A stretch of 64,000 bases of DNA from Glaciecola sp049650345 (GTDB lineage Bacteria > Pseudomonadota > Gammaproteobacteria > Enterobacterales > Alteromonadaceae), in contig JBARZY010000122.1 in the NCBI GenBank assembly GCA_049650345.1, positions 11,997-75,996 on the forward strand, written 5' to 3'. Position 1 is the first letter of the stretch, and the number at the start of each line of letters is the position of its first letter. Under the pieces are notes generated by a model. That model searched no databases. It saw only the letters and a program-made list of their open reading frames with translations, and had not been told where the DNA came from. The translations under genes were made by a program, and so were the position numbers. Below, in pieces: positions 16,588 through 26,264 of this stretch.

Positions 16588-18702
16588 GTGACTCCTATTA
16601 CAAAAACTTTTCAGTATGGTCAACATACTGTAACGCTTGAAACTGGCGTAATCGCCCGTCAAGCAAACGCAGCCGTTATGGCTAGTATGGACGACACAAC
16701 AGTATTGGTTACTGTTGTTGGTAAAAAAGAAGCTAAGCCAGATCAAAGCTTTTTTCCATTAACGGTTAATTATCAAGAAAAAACGTATGCTTCGGGTAAA
16801 ATCCCAGGCGGTTTCTTCAAACGTGAAGGTCGCCCTTCAGAAAGCGAAACATTAATCGCACGTTTAATCGACCGTCCAATTAGACCTTTATTCCCTGAAG
16901 GTTTTAAAAACGAAGTACAAGTGGTTATCACAGTTATTTCTGCTAACCCAGAAATTCCAACAGATATTATTTCATTAATTGGTACATCGGCGGCATTGTC
17001 AATTTCAGGTATTCCATTCAATGGTCCTGTAGGCGCAGCCCGAGTAGGCTACATTAATGATGAGTTTGTGCTAAATACTCGCACAACAGAAAACGAAGAA
17101 AGCAAACTTGACCTAGTTGTTGCTGGTACACAAAGTGCGGTACTTATGGTTGAGTCTGAAGCTGAAGTATTGTCTGAAGAAGTCATGCTTAGCGCGGTTA
17201 TGTATGGTCATGAACAATCTCAAGCGGTAGTAAATGCCGTTACTGAATTTGCTGCTGAAGTAGGTACAGAAACATGGGATTGGGTTGCACCTGAGCAAAA
17301 CGTTAGCTTAAAAGATCAAATCAAAGCGCTTGCTGAAGAAGGCATGACACAGGCCTATCAGATTTCTGACAAAATGGTTAGAAAAGAAGCCGTTGAAGCA
17401 GTAACCGCTAAAGCACTTGAAGAACTGAGCGCTGCTGATGAGAACCTTGACCCGAAAGAAGCGTCTGATTTACTTCACGAACTAGAAAGTGACGTGGTTC
17501 GTTCACGTATATTAGCTGGTGAAAAACGTATTGATGGTCGTGACCCTGAAACTATTCGTGCACTACACGTAGCCACTGGTGTTTTACCTCGTACTCACGG
17601 CTCAGCTGTATTTACGCGTGGCGAAACTCAAGCACTTGTAGTAGCAACGCTTGGTACAGAGCGTGACGCGCAAATGATTGACGGTTTATCTGGTTTAACT
17701 AAAAATGCTTTCATGTTGCATTACAACTTCCCTCCATATTGTGTAGGTGAAACTGGCATGATTGGTTCGCCAAAGCGTCGTGAAATTGGTCACGGTCGTT
17801 TAGCGAAACGCGGTATTCAAGCGGTTATGCCTACTATGGAAGAATTCCCGTATGTAGTGCGTGTGGTTTCTGAAATCACTGAGTCAAACGGTTCGTCTTC
17901 TATGGCTTCTGTTTGTGGTACTTCGTTAGCTCTTATGGATGCTGGTGTGCCAATTAAAGCTTCTGTTGCTGGTATCGCAATGGGCTTGGTTAAGTCTGAC
18001 GACAACTTTGTTGTATTATCTGACATACTAGGTGATGAAGATCATTTAGGTGACATGGACTTTAAAGTAGCCGGTACGACAGGTGGTGTTACTGCACTAC
18101 AAATGGATATCAAAATTGAAGGTATCACTCAAGAAATCATGCAAAAAGCACTTAAGCAAGCAAAAGAAGCACGCTTGCACATACTAGGTGTAATGGATGA
18201 AGCGATTGGTGGTCACCGTGAAGAGATGTCTGAATATGCACCGCGTATTTACACACTTAAAATCAACTCTGATAAAATCCGTGACGTTATCGGTAAAGGC
18301 GGCGCAACTATTCGTGCTATCACTGAAGAATCTGATACCAACATTGAGATTGAAGATGACGGTACAATTAAGATTTTTGCAACCGAGAAAACTAAAGCAG
18401 ATGTTGCTATTGCGCGTATAGAGCAAGTAACGGCTGAGCTAGAAGTAGGCAAAACTTACCACGGTAAAGTAATGCGTATAGTTGACTTTGGTGCATTTGT
18501 TGAAGTGTTGCCGGGTAAAGAAGGTCTGGTTCACATTTCACAAATTGCTCACGAGCGTGTTAATAAGGTGACTGATTTCTTAAGCGAAGGCCAACAGGTT
18601 GACGTGAAAGTAATGGAAATTGACCGTCAAAACCGCGTGCGTTTAAGCATGAAGGAATTGATTGAAAAGCCAGTTGCTGAAGACAATACCGGCAACGAGT
18701 AG
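16588..18702 (+). CDS. pnp: Polynucleotide phosphorylase
   Basis: 3'-5' exoribonuclease that phosphorolytically degrades mRNA, part of the RNA degradosome. 704 aa, standard length. Two RNase PH domains (about 1-220 and 310-540) are followed by a KH domain (IRDVIGKGGATIRAIT, near residue 565) and an S1 domain (GKVMRIVDFGAFVEVLPG). It starts at GTG 16588, 7 nt after AAGGA; no ATG lies before the conserved N-terminus. In most gammaproteobacteria rpsO precedes it; here it does not. An intrinsic terminator follows. Confidence 0.98.
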   Translation: MTPITKTFQYGQHTVTLETGVIARQANAAVMASMDDTTVLVTVVGKKEAKPDQSFFPLTVNYQEKTYASGKIPGGFFKREGRPSESETLIARLIDRPIRPLFPEGFKNEVQVVITVISANPEIPTDIISLIGTSAALSISGIPFNGPVGAARVGYINDEFVLNTRTTENEESKLDLVVAGTQSAVLMVESEAEVLSEEVMLSAVMYGHEQSQAVVNAVTEFAAEVGTETWDWVAPEQNVSLKDQIKALAEEGMTQAYQISDKMVRKEAVEAVTAKALEELSAADENLDPKEASDLLHELESDVVRSRILAGEKRIDGRDPETIRALHVATGVLPRTHGSAVFTRGETQALVVATLGTERDAQMIDGLSGLTKNAFMLHYNFPPYCVGETGMIGSPKRREIGHGRLAKRGIQAVMPTMEEFPYVVRVVSEITESNGSSSMASVCGTSLALMDAGVPIKASVAGIAMGLVKSDDNFVVLSDILGDEDHLGDMDFKVAGTTGGVTALQMDIKIEGITQEIMQKALKQAKEARLHILGVMDEAIGGHREEMSEYAPRIYTLKINSDKIRDVIGKGGATIRAITEESDTNIEIEDDGTIKIFATEKTKADVAIARIEQVTAELEVGKTYHGKVMRIVDFGAFVEVLPGKEGLVHISQIAHERVNKVTDFLSEGQQVDVKVMEIDRQNRVRLSMKELIEKPVAEDNTGNE

Positions 18703-18731
18703 TTACTTTTTAACTACCTAGCAAATTAAGT

Positions 18732-18772
18732 AAGCCGCTATTTCACTGAACAGTGATACTAGCGGCTTTTTT
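18732..18772 (+). terminator. Intrinsic terminator after pnp
   Basis: AAGCCGCTA and TAGCGGCTT form a 9-bp stem enclosing a second small hairpin (CACTG...CAGTG), followed by TTTTTTGTTTT. A clear rho-independent terminator, so the downstream DUF1244 gene and nlpI need their own promoter. Confidence 0.88.
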
Positions 18773-18900
18773 GTTTTAATCGCACAAGTAAAACAACTTG
18801 GTACTGATTTTGTATAGTGATGGTAAGTAAATATCTATATATCATCAGGCAATACATCGTTTCCTTGTACGATACTTATTATTAAAGTTGGAGATAGACT

Positions 18901-19203
18901 ATGAGTACAAGCCAAACTGAGCTAGAAGCGGCAACATTTAGACGATTGTTAAACCATTTAGACAATAACAAGCAAGTACAAAATATTGAGTTAATGCTGG
19001 TGGCAGATTTTTGCCGAAATTGTTTATCAAAGTGGTATTTAGAAGAAGCGCAAAAGCAAAACGTAGATATGACAGATGCACAAGCGCGTGAACATATTTA
19101 CAAGATGCCTTATAGCGAGTGGAAAAGTGAGCATCAGTTGCCTGCCACCGATGAGCAGATGGCCGCATTTAATGCAAAAAAAGCCGCAAAACAAAACAAC
19201 TAA
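18901..19203 (+). CDS. DUF1244 family protein
   Basis: 100-aa protein of the DUF1244 family. The hallmark FCRNCLSKWY stretch with two Cys (residues about 39-48) and the HIYKMPYSEWKSEHQ stretch are present. It is soluble and predicted cytoplasmic. The cysteine pair suggests metal or redox chemistry, but the family's function is unknown. It sits between pnp and nlpI, which are usually adjacent. Confidence 0.85.
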   Translation: MSTSQTELEAATFRRLLNHLDNNKQVQNIELMLVADFCRNCLSKWYLEEAQKQNVDMTDAQAREHIYKMPYSEWKSEHQLPATDEQMAAFNAKKAAKQNN

Positions 19204-19299
19204 TCAATGGTTGTTTGCTATAGTTACAAAGGTGTTAGTGTTAATCATGCAAGTGCGGCAGTTAAATAGGGCATTGCAAGTATTCCATGGGGAACTATT

Positions 19300-20190
19300 A
19301 TTTTAGTTATTAATAAGCAATATATCATCATTTCTGTTATCGCTGCGTTTTTGCTAGGCGGATGTGCAACTAGTCCGAGTAAAAGTCCGTTTATGAGTGG
19401 GTTATTATTGGCTGAGGCTGAGCCGGTAAGCCCGCGTGCACAAATACTGATCGCGCGCTACACTGACGCCCTATATCGCGCTGAATTAAGCGACAGCGAG
19501 CGTGCAGAATTTTTGTTTCAACGAGGTATTGCGTACGACGCAATTGGCTTATCTAGTTTAGCGAGAATGGATTATGCTGAGGCAATAAAACTTAACCCGA
19601 TACTAGCGGAAGCGCACAATTCTGTTGGTGTGCATTATATTCAGGCCGGCATGTATATGCTTGCTTATGAAGCCTTCGATGCTACTTTAGACATTAAACC
19701 CGATTATCACAATGCCATACTCAACCGCGGTATTGCTCTATATTATGGTGGCCGTGCAGAACTGGCAAAACAAGATACACAAGCCTTTTTGAATATAGAC
19801 GAGAGTGACCCTATCAGAGCGCTATGGCATTATATTATTCAGTATAAGTCGAACCCGGAACTGGCGAAGCAACAACTTCAGGCTAATCGCAGTAATTTAG
19901 CCAATGACAATTGGGCCACCAGTATTGTTGATTTTTATCTAGAAGAGATCCCCGAGGCAGAAGTGATTGCTCAGTTGTTGTCTGATGTACGTAGTCAAAC
20001 ACAGTTAAATAATCGCTTATGCGAAGCGTATTTCTATTTAGGTAAATACCATGGTTGGCAGGGCAATTTAGCCAAGGCTGAAAATTACTTCAAATTATCC
20101 CTCAGTACCAATGTGTATGAGTATGTAGAACATAAATACTCACGTATTGAGCTTAGCAATTTACGTCAAATTCGACGTGCTAGTAATTAA
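19300..20190 (+). CDS. nlpI: NlpI, TPR outer-membrane lipoprotein (non-canonical ATT start)
   Basis: Homologue of NlpI, the lipoprotein adaptor that brings periplasmic protease Prc to peptidoglycan hydrolases such as MepS. Several TPR units fill the mature protein and the conserved ALYYGGRAELAKQD segment matches the E. coli protein. The lipobox LLGGC places the lipid-bearing Cys at nucleotides 19363-19365. The reading frame is open from 19270 but has no ATG, GTG or TTG before TTG 19351, which lies inside the signal peptide. ATT codons at 19297, 19300 and 19309 are the only plausible starts; 19300 is 6 nt after GGGGA (19289-19293) and gives a 22-residue signal sequence. A sequencing error turning ATG into ATT at 19309 (giving MNKQYIII...) is an alternative. 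Confidence 0.88.
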   Translation: MLVINKQYIIISVIAAFLLGGCATSPSKSPFMSGLLLAEAEPVSPRAQILIARYTDALYRAELSDSERAEFLFQRGIAYDAIGLSSLARMDYAEAIKLNPILAEAHNSVGVHYIQAGMYMLAYEAFDATLDIKPDYHNAILNRGIALYYGGRAELAKQDTQAFLNIDESDPIRALWHYIIQYKSNPELAKQQLQANRSNLANDNWATSIVDFYLEEIPEAEVIAQLLSDVRSQTQLNNRLCEAYFYLGKYHGWQGNLAKAENYFKLSLSTNVYEYVEHKYSRIELSNLRQIRRASN

Positions 20191-20238
20191 CTAGCAATGG
20201 TTGTTTGAATATTTTATGGCGACAAAAATAGGCATTCC

Positions 20239-21711
20239 GTGTTAGTGCGTAAGGCTGCTCTAGTGCTTGTTATTGTATGGTTAGCCGTGCAAGTTAATGG
20301 CAGTGCAACACACAATCACCGAGTACTTCAGCACTATATTTTGGCAAACGAATTGAGCATAGCATATGCGGGATTGTGGCCGGCTGCTAAAAAGGGTTCT
20401 GCTGACGCAATGTCGGCATTGGTGCGTTTATCGGCGCATTATAAAGACGAGCATTGGTTAAAAAAAGCGGCAAGCGTTAATCATTTACCAGCAATACTTG
20501 CATTGGTCACACAAGCTGAAACTGCAAAAGATCGAATCACGTGGTGGCGGCGAGCGGCCAGATTACAACATGCACCCAGCCAATTTGAATTAGCATTAGT
20601 TGAAGTAGATCCGCAAAAAAGACTGGGCTACTTAAGCCAGTCTGCTGAATTAGATCATCAACCTGCTATTATAGCATTTGCCAAATATTGGTACGATTCA
20701 GGAAGCGTCGATAAAGCAATAACATGGCTAAAAAAAGCGGCTAATGTAGATGCTTTGAGCGCATTTAAGTTAGCCAGACTATTATGGCAACAGCAGCAAT
20801 ATGTTCAGGCAAGCGAATATTTTGAGCAAGCCGCCCAAACCTTACCTGAAGCCAAACGTTATTTAACTACAATAAAAAACAAGCCAAGCACAGAGATATT
20901 GGCATTGTCTAATCCACTCAATGTGACGCTTAAAGCGCAATGTGCGCAACAATTACAGTTTGTTGCAACCTCATTAAACAGCGCGGTACAAGCACAGGCA
21001 TTTGCCGAACGTTTTAAAAATGATGAGCGCTTTAGTGATGTAAACATATGCCTTAACCCAATAACTTGGTTTACTGCCGATGCGCTGCACTGTGAGCAAT
21101 ATCAATTTAGGCAGCAATGTGACTTTACATCGCTAGCCACAACAACATTTGAGCCAAACTACACCCATTTGGTATTGTTTTTGCCAACAGGCACAGCATA
21201 TGTACACAAAGGTATTATGTATCTAGACCAAGCTGATACTTACTCGGTATTTGTGCATGAATTAGCCCATTTAGTAGGTTTTGTTGATGAGTACGCGGTG
21301 GGAAGTGAGCTTGCTAGCCAATACTGTTACGAGGGAGAAGCGCCTAATTTAGTACTTGATGATAACAGGGCAACATCGCCTCAGTACCAGCAATGGTTAG
21401 CCTTTAATCAAGCACAAAGCTTACAAGGCATGTCAAATGACACAAGCCCCTATGACTCGACCGTGCATAGTTTGCAGGTTGCGCCCAGCAGAACCTGCAA
21501 TAAGCTTAATATTAAAACGCTTAAACCGGCCAGCAAAATTACCTTTTTGGAGCACCATGACACTGAATACATTCCGCCGCTATATTTGACTTTGTGGGCG
21601 CACAATTTGCAACAAACCTACCAAAATATAGCCGTTGCCGAGCATTTTTATTGGCATGCCGTTGAGCATGAGCTTTTAACCGCAAACCATTGGCAGCAAT
21701 TATATCGTTGA
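20239..21711 (+). CDS. Exported Sel1-repeat protein with HExxHxxGxxDE zincin site
   Basis: 490-aa protein not matched to a named family. An N-terminal hydrophobic segment (residues about 4-20) predicts export or membrane anchoring. Residues about 50-215 hold Sel1/TPR-like helical repeats (units such as WLKKAANVDALSAFKLARLL). The C-terminal half carries a zinc-protease motif HELAHLVGFVDEY, with His340 and His344 as ligands and a GFVDE tail like that of M64-type zincins; several Cys (for example at about 270, 285 and 293) suggest disulfides. It starts at GTG 20239 after AGG, 49 bp past nlpI, so it is probably in the same transcript. I infer a periplasmic protease-like function linked to NlpI, unproven. 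Confidence 0.75.
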   Translation: MLVRKAALVLVIVWLAVQVNGSATHNHRVLQHYILANELSIAYAGLWPAAKKGSADAMSALVRLSAHYKDEHWLKKAASVNHLPAILALVTQAETAKDRITWWRRAARLQHAPSQFELALVEVDPQKRLGYLSQSAELDHQPAIIAFAKYWYDSGSVDKAITWLKKAANVDALSAFKLARLLWQQQQYVQASEYFEQAAQTLPEAKRYLTTIKNKPSTEILALSNPLNVTLKAQCAQQLQFVATSLNSAVQAQAFAERFKNDERFSDVNICLNPITWFTADALHCEQYQFRQQCDFTSLATTTFEPNYTHLVLFLPTGTAYVHKGIMYLDQADTYSVFVHELAHLVGFVDEYAVGSELASQYCYEGEAPNLVLDDNRATSPQYQQWLAFNQAQSLQGMSNDTSPYDSTVHSLQVAPSRTCNKLNIKTLKPASKITFLEHHDTEYIPPLYLTLWAHNLQQTYQNIAVAEHFYWHAVEHELLTANHWQQLYR

Positions 21712-21723
21712 TATTGCCATAAG

Positions 21724-22488
21724 TTATGTTGCTTTTGCTTTAAAGTGATCAACATACATGGCGGTTGCGCCACAAATGGCGACAGGCATGACCACAAAAT
21801 TGAGTACAGGTATAAACGAAAATACATTTACCATAATACCAAAACCGAATGCTCGGGATTTATCTTTACGTAATGTATCTCGGGTTATTTGAAAGTTACC
21901 CTTATGATTATCAAAAGGGTAATCAACATATTGAATAGCCATCATCCAAGCAGTAAATAAAAACCAGATCACTTGTCCAATAATTGGCAGTAAGAAAAAC
22001 AATAACAAAAAGCCTAAAGCACGAGGAATAAAATATCCGAGTTTTGAAAATTCTCGACCTAAGGTACGAGGGGTATCTTTTAACACATCTAACAAACCCT
22101 CATCTCCCAAACTTTCACCGGTAAGATAGCGTTCTACTTTTTCACTCAATAAGCCATTAAATGGTGCTGCTATCCAATTTGCGAGAGTGCCGAAAATAAG
22201 CGCAAAAATAAGTAATACAGTAATAATGGCAATGGGCCACAGCAAGTACAAAAGCGCAGCTCGTAACCATCCTAGCCAAGTAGGAACAAAATTAACCACG
22301 TAAGTGACGCCGTCTTGTATGTAATCAAGTAAAAAGTAAAACGCCGTACAAAATAGAAGCAAGTTGATAAACAAAGGCACCAACACAAAACGTTTTAAGC
22401 CTTTGGTCTTTATAAGATCAAAGCCTTGAAAAAAGTAACTCGCGCCGCCTCGGGTGTGGTTATCAGTCATAGCTTGGTTATTATTCAC
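21724..22488 (-). CDS. cysZ: CysZ-type sulfate transporter
   Basis: 254-aa inner-membrane protein of the CysZ family, which imports sulfate for cysteine synthesis. Four or more long hydrophobic segments (about 32-56, 80-110, 160-185 and 220-245) and the conserved stretches NWIAAPFNGLLSEKVE and YVDYPFDNH are present. GTG 22488 lies 5 nt after AGGAG. It is convergent with the Sel1-zincin gene (12-bp gap) and divergent from smc; in E. coli cysZ also lies close to zipA-ligA. Confidence 0.92.
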   Translation of the reverse strand: MNNNQAMTDNHTRGGASYFFQGFDLIKTKGLKRFVLVPLFINLLLFCTAFYFLLDYIQDGVTYVVNFVPTWLGWLRAALLYLLWPIAIITVLLIFALIFGTLANWIAAPFNGLLSEKVERYLTGESLGDEGLLDVLKDTPRTLGREFSKLGYFIPRALGFLLLFFLLPIIGQVIWFLFTAWMMAIQYVDYPFDNHKGNFQITRDTLRKDKSRAFGFGIMVNVFSFIPVLNFVVMPVAICGATAMYVDHFKAKAT

Positions 22489-22756
22489 GCATACTCCTGT
22501 TGTTGCTTACGTTAAAAAATGAGTTTTTTTGTTTGTTGTGCCATTATACGTCTTGTGAAGCTTGCTACTAGTGACTTTTTGAAAGAAAGTGTTACCAACA
22601 ATGACACTTTAGAGCGAGCAGTGCTGTAGCACGTAGTTTAGCATTTGCAGCTTGTTGCACAGTAGGGTACGGTAACTACCATGGTGGCTAAGCGAAGCAT
22701 AATGCGTATACGCCCCATGGTCATAAACTCAAATAATAACAACAGTACACACTTAC

Positions 22757-25700
22757 ATGCGATTAAAGAAAATCCGACTTGCCGGTTTTAAATCATTTGT
22801 TGATCCAACTAATATTCCATTTCCTGGTGATATGACCGCCGTTGTTGGGCCGAATGGTTGCGGTAAATCGAATGTGATTGATGCCGTAAGGTGGGTATTA
22901 GGCGAATCGTCGGCTAAAAATTTGCGTGGTGATGCAATGACCGACGTGATATTCAATGGCTCCAGTGCAAGAAAGCCTGTCTCTCAATGTTCCGTTGAAT
23001 TAGTGTTTGATAACACCTCGGGACGAATTCAAGGTGAGTTTGCCGCTTTTAATGAAATTTCGGTTAAACGCGTGGTTACCAAAGAGGCAGTGTCGAGTTA
23101 TTTTTTGAACAGTAGCAAGTGCCGCCGTCGAGATATTACTGATTTGTTTTTAGGCACGGGATTAGGGCCAAGAAGTTACGCAATAATAGAGCAGGGCATG
23201 ATCTCAAAATTGATTGAGTCTAAGCCTCAAGATTTACGTGTATTTATAGAAGAAGCGGCGGGTATTTCTAAATACAAAGAACGACGCAAAGAAACGCAAA
23301 ATCGCATTGCACATACCAAAGACAACTTGTTGAGACTAGACGACGTACGCCAAGAGTTAGGCGACCAAATAGGCAAACTAAAACGCCAAGCCGCAGCGGC
23401 AACTCGCTACACAGAACTTAAGCAACAAGAACGCACCTTAAAAGCAGAATTAGCCACAATTAAATGGCTAGCACAAACCAAAGTGATGCAAACCTTAGCC
23501 CAAAGCATTGACGAAAAACAGCTCCAGCTTGATGGCTTAGCGGCTAGTCAGCAAGGTGATGAGTCGGGCTTGCAAGCGCTGCGTAACGACCAATCGGTCA
23601 TCAATCAACAGATTGATGATTTGCAGCAACAACTATTTGCTACGGGTACCGAAATTACAAAACTAGAGCAGTCACAGTTATTTGCTAAAAAACGGTTAAG
23701 CCAAATACAAACCGAGGTAGAGCAATTAAAACAAGCTGAAAGTACGCACGCTCAAGCGATTGACATCATAGATCAAGAACTCAGCAGTGCTGAATCGCAG
23801 TTGCTCGACAACACTCCACAAAAAGAAATATTAGAAGAACAAGTATTTGAAGTAGAAAACCGTAAATACGACATTGACGAAAAGCTACAAGCATTTAACC
23901 GTGAACACAAACAACAAGACAACGCATATCACAATAAAAAGCAAGCCCTTCAGCAAAAGCATAGTCAAATACAGCAATCGCTGTCTTTACAGCAGCGCTT
24001 AAATACCAGTATTGGTGAGCTTAAAGATGAGCTGCAAGGCTTAACTAGTGATGAACTGAGCATGCTTATCCTTGAAAATAAGCATGCATTGCAGAAAGCT
24101 CAAGTTGAATGCAGTCAACTACAAGAAAACCTCAATGCAGAAATAGCCTTACAACAAGATGCACAATTGGCGTTGCAGCAAAGCAGGCAAAAGCTTACAC
24201 AGCTTGAAAATGAACTGTTGGAAGCCAACTCAAAACTTAGTGCCCTGAATAGCATGCATCAGGATAATCAAGATGATGTGGCGCTACTCAATAGCTTTGA
24301 ACTTAACAAAGCGGTTCTGGTGTGGCAGCACTTTAAGGTACAAAGCGGTTATGAGCAGGCTTTACAGAGTGTACTGCAAAGTGCTCTGCAAAATATAGAA
24401 AACGCGTATGTGCTGCCATGTTCTCAGCAAGAAATACAGCAGAGAGCATTGCATACTGTGAGTGTAAACATGCCCAGCATATTGTTAGCAAAGGCGTTTA
24501 CCACCCAAAAAAGAGTCAACTCGTTAGCATCGTTTATCAGTAACGATAAGGTTCCTGTATTTACTAACAACATATTGGTGTGCGATACGCCAGAACAAGG
24601 TTACGAGATGCTGAGTGATATTTCGCCTGAGCAAAGCGTGGTGTGTAAAAATGGCATCATTATTAATCACCATAGTATTATTAGTCCGAAACAATCTAAC
24701 AATGCGGTACTTAGGCAAGCCCAGGTTGATTCATTAAATGAACAAATAAAACAACTGCAGCCTATTATCAATACTCATAAAGAACGTGTTGCTGAGCATG
24801 AGACAACGTGTAGTAACTTTGAGAATACCATTACTGAGCTTAATCTTGCGATTAAGTCGGTAGAAGCTAAATTGCAGACCTGCACCATTGAAGACAAAAA
24901 TTTACAATATCAACAACAACAAACCAGTCAACGCTTGACTAAAATTAACGCTGATATTGAACGCCAACAAACAGAACTTGAGCAAGAAGAAATGGCGCTT
25001 GAATTACATAACGAACAAGTGGAAGACTTAAGTATTGAGCTTGCAGAGTTTGAGCAAGCTAGAGAAAGTACCACAGTAAAAAGTGAAGCCTTACAAGACC
25101 AACAACAGCAAATTCAGCAGCAGTACAACCAGTTACAAACGAAGCTGCACGAGCACGCATTGTTATATCAACAATTGCAAAACAGTGTATCGGTGTTGCA
25201 ACAACAACGTGCAAGTAAACAGCAACTCATGACCGACAATGCCGACAAGTTAGCTATGTTACAAGAAGAAGCTGAAGACCTGCTGATGCCAGAACATGAA
25301 CAACAAAGCCGTTTGGCAAGTTTACTTGAACAACAAAGTACCAAACGCGCTGAACAAGCTGAAAAGCGGCTTGTACTGAAAGATATAGAAACCCAAATAT
25401 CTGATATTGAAAAAGGGCAGCATGGGCTCACCAGTAAAATGAATGGCGTAAAAAGCGAAATAGAATCGCTGCGAATACAAAGTGAAAGTGCAAGCGTGAG
25501 AGCTCAGTCATACATTGAACAATTGGGTGAAATGTCGCAATCAATCAAAGATATACTAAACACCCTAGACGACAACGCCAATGAAAAAACATGGCAGGAA
25601 GATTTGGATAAAACTACCGCATCGTTATCGAGATTAGGTGCGGTGAATTTAGCGGCCGTAGATGAATATGAAGAGCAATCGTTAAGAAAGCAGCATTTAG

Positions 25701-26245
25701 ATGCACAAAACGATGATTTAAACAGCGCGCTTGAGACCCTAGAAAATGCCATGCGCAAAATTGACAAAGAAACTAAGTCTCGTTTTAAGAGCACCTTTGA
25801 CCAAGTTAACGGCGACCTACAAATGTTGTTCCCCAAAGTGTTTGGCGGTGGTTCTGCTTATCTCGATTTAACGGGCGACGATTTGCTAGATACTGGTGTA
25901 ACAATTATGGCTAGGCCGCCAGGAAAGAAAAATAGTACAATTCATCTATTATCTGGTGGAGAAAAAGCGCTAACCGCATTATCATTAGTATTTGCGATAT
26001 TTAGGCTAAATCCAGCACCGTTTTGTTTACTAGACGAGGTAGACGCACCATTGGACGATGCTAACGTAGGGCGATTTTGTCGATTGGTATCAGAAATGTC
26101 GCAAACAGTACAATTTATATACATTACCCACAATAAAGTGGCAATGGAAATGGCAACACATTTAACCGGTGTAACTATGGCTGAACCAGGTGTTTCTAGA
26201 ATGGTTGCGGTAGATATGGAACAAGCATTAGCAATTGCAGAATAA
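22757..26245 (+). CDS. smc: Chromosome partition protein SMC
   Basis: 1162-aa SMC ATPase that loads on DNA near the origin and compacts and segregates chromosomes. Walker A GPNGCGKSN is at 31-39; long Gln/Glu-rich coiled coils span about 170-500 and 660-1000, separated by the hinge (about 510-640). The C-terminal head has LSGGEKALTALSL and the Walker B FCLLDEVDAPLDDAN. The presence of SMC rather than MukB fits Alteromonadales. It is followed by zipA after 19 bp and ligA, forming an smc-zipA-ligA operon. Confidence 0.97.
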   Translation: MRLKKIRLAGFKSFVDPTNIPFPGDMTAVVGPNGCGKSNVIDAVRWVLGESSAKNLRGDAMTDVIFNGSSARKPVSQCSVELVFDNTSGRIQGEFAAFNEISVKRVVTKEAVSSYFLNSSKCRRRDITDLFLGTGLGPRSYAIIEQGMISKLIESKPQDLRVFIEEAAGISKYKERRKETQNRIAHTKDNLLRLDDVRQELGDQIGKLKRQAAAATRYTELKQQERTLKAELATIKWLAQTKVMQTLAQSIDEKQLQLDGLAASQQGDESGLQALRNDQSVINQQIDDLQQQLFATGTEITKLEQSQLFAKKRLSQIQTEVEQLKQAESTHAQAIDIIDQELSSAESQLLDNTPQKEILEEQVFEVENRKYDIDEKLQAFNREHKQQDNAYHNKKQALQQKHSQIQQSLSLQQRLNTSIGELKDELQGLTSDELSMLILENKHALQKAQVECSQLQENLNAEIALQQDAQLALQQSRQKLTQLENELLEANSKLSALNSMHQDNQDDVALLNSFELNKAVLVWQHFKVQSGYEQALQSVLQSALQNIENAYVLPCSQQEIQQRALHTVSVNMPSILLAKAFTTQKRVNSLASFISNDKVPVFTNNILVCDTPEQGYEMLSDISPEQSVVCKNGIIINHHSIISPKQSNNAVLRQAQVDSLNEQIKQLQPIINTHKERVAEHETTCSNFENTITELNLAIKSVEAKLQTCTIEDKNLQYQQQQTSQRLTKINADIERQQTELEQEEMALELHNEQVEDLSIELAEFEQARESTTVKSEALQDQQQQIQQQYNQLQTKLHEHALLYQQLQNSVSVLQQQRASKQQLMTDNADKLAMLQEEAEDLLMPEHEQQSRLASLLEQQSTKRAEQAEKRLVLKDIETQISDIEKGQHGLTSKMNGVKSEIESLRIQSESASVRAQSYIEQLGEMSQSIKDILNTLDDNANEKTWQEDLDKTTASLSRLGAVNLAAVDEYEEQSLRKQHLDAQNDDLNSALETLENAMRKIDKETKSRFKSTFDQVNGDLQMLFPKVFGGGSAYLDLTGDDLLDTGVTIMARPPGKKNSTIHLLSGGEKALTALSLVFAIFRLNPAPFCLLDEVDAPLDDANVGRFCRLVSEMSQTVQFIYITHNKVAMEMATHLTGVTMAEPGVSRMVAVDMEQALAIAE

Positions 26246-26264
26246 ATAAAAATATAGGGCAATA

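Noticed and set aside
20216..20245. Ten-codon ATG frame (start 20216) just before the Sel1-zincin gene
   Set aside because: Out of frame with the large gene and ends at once; might be a leader peptide but has no ribosome site or sign of coupling.
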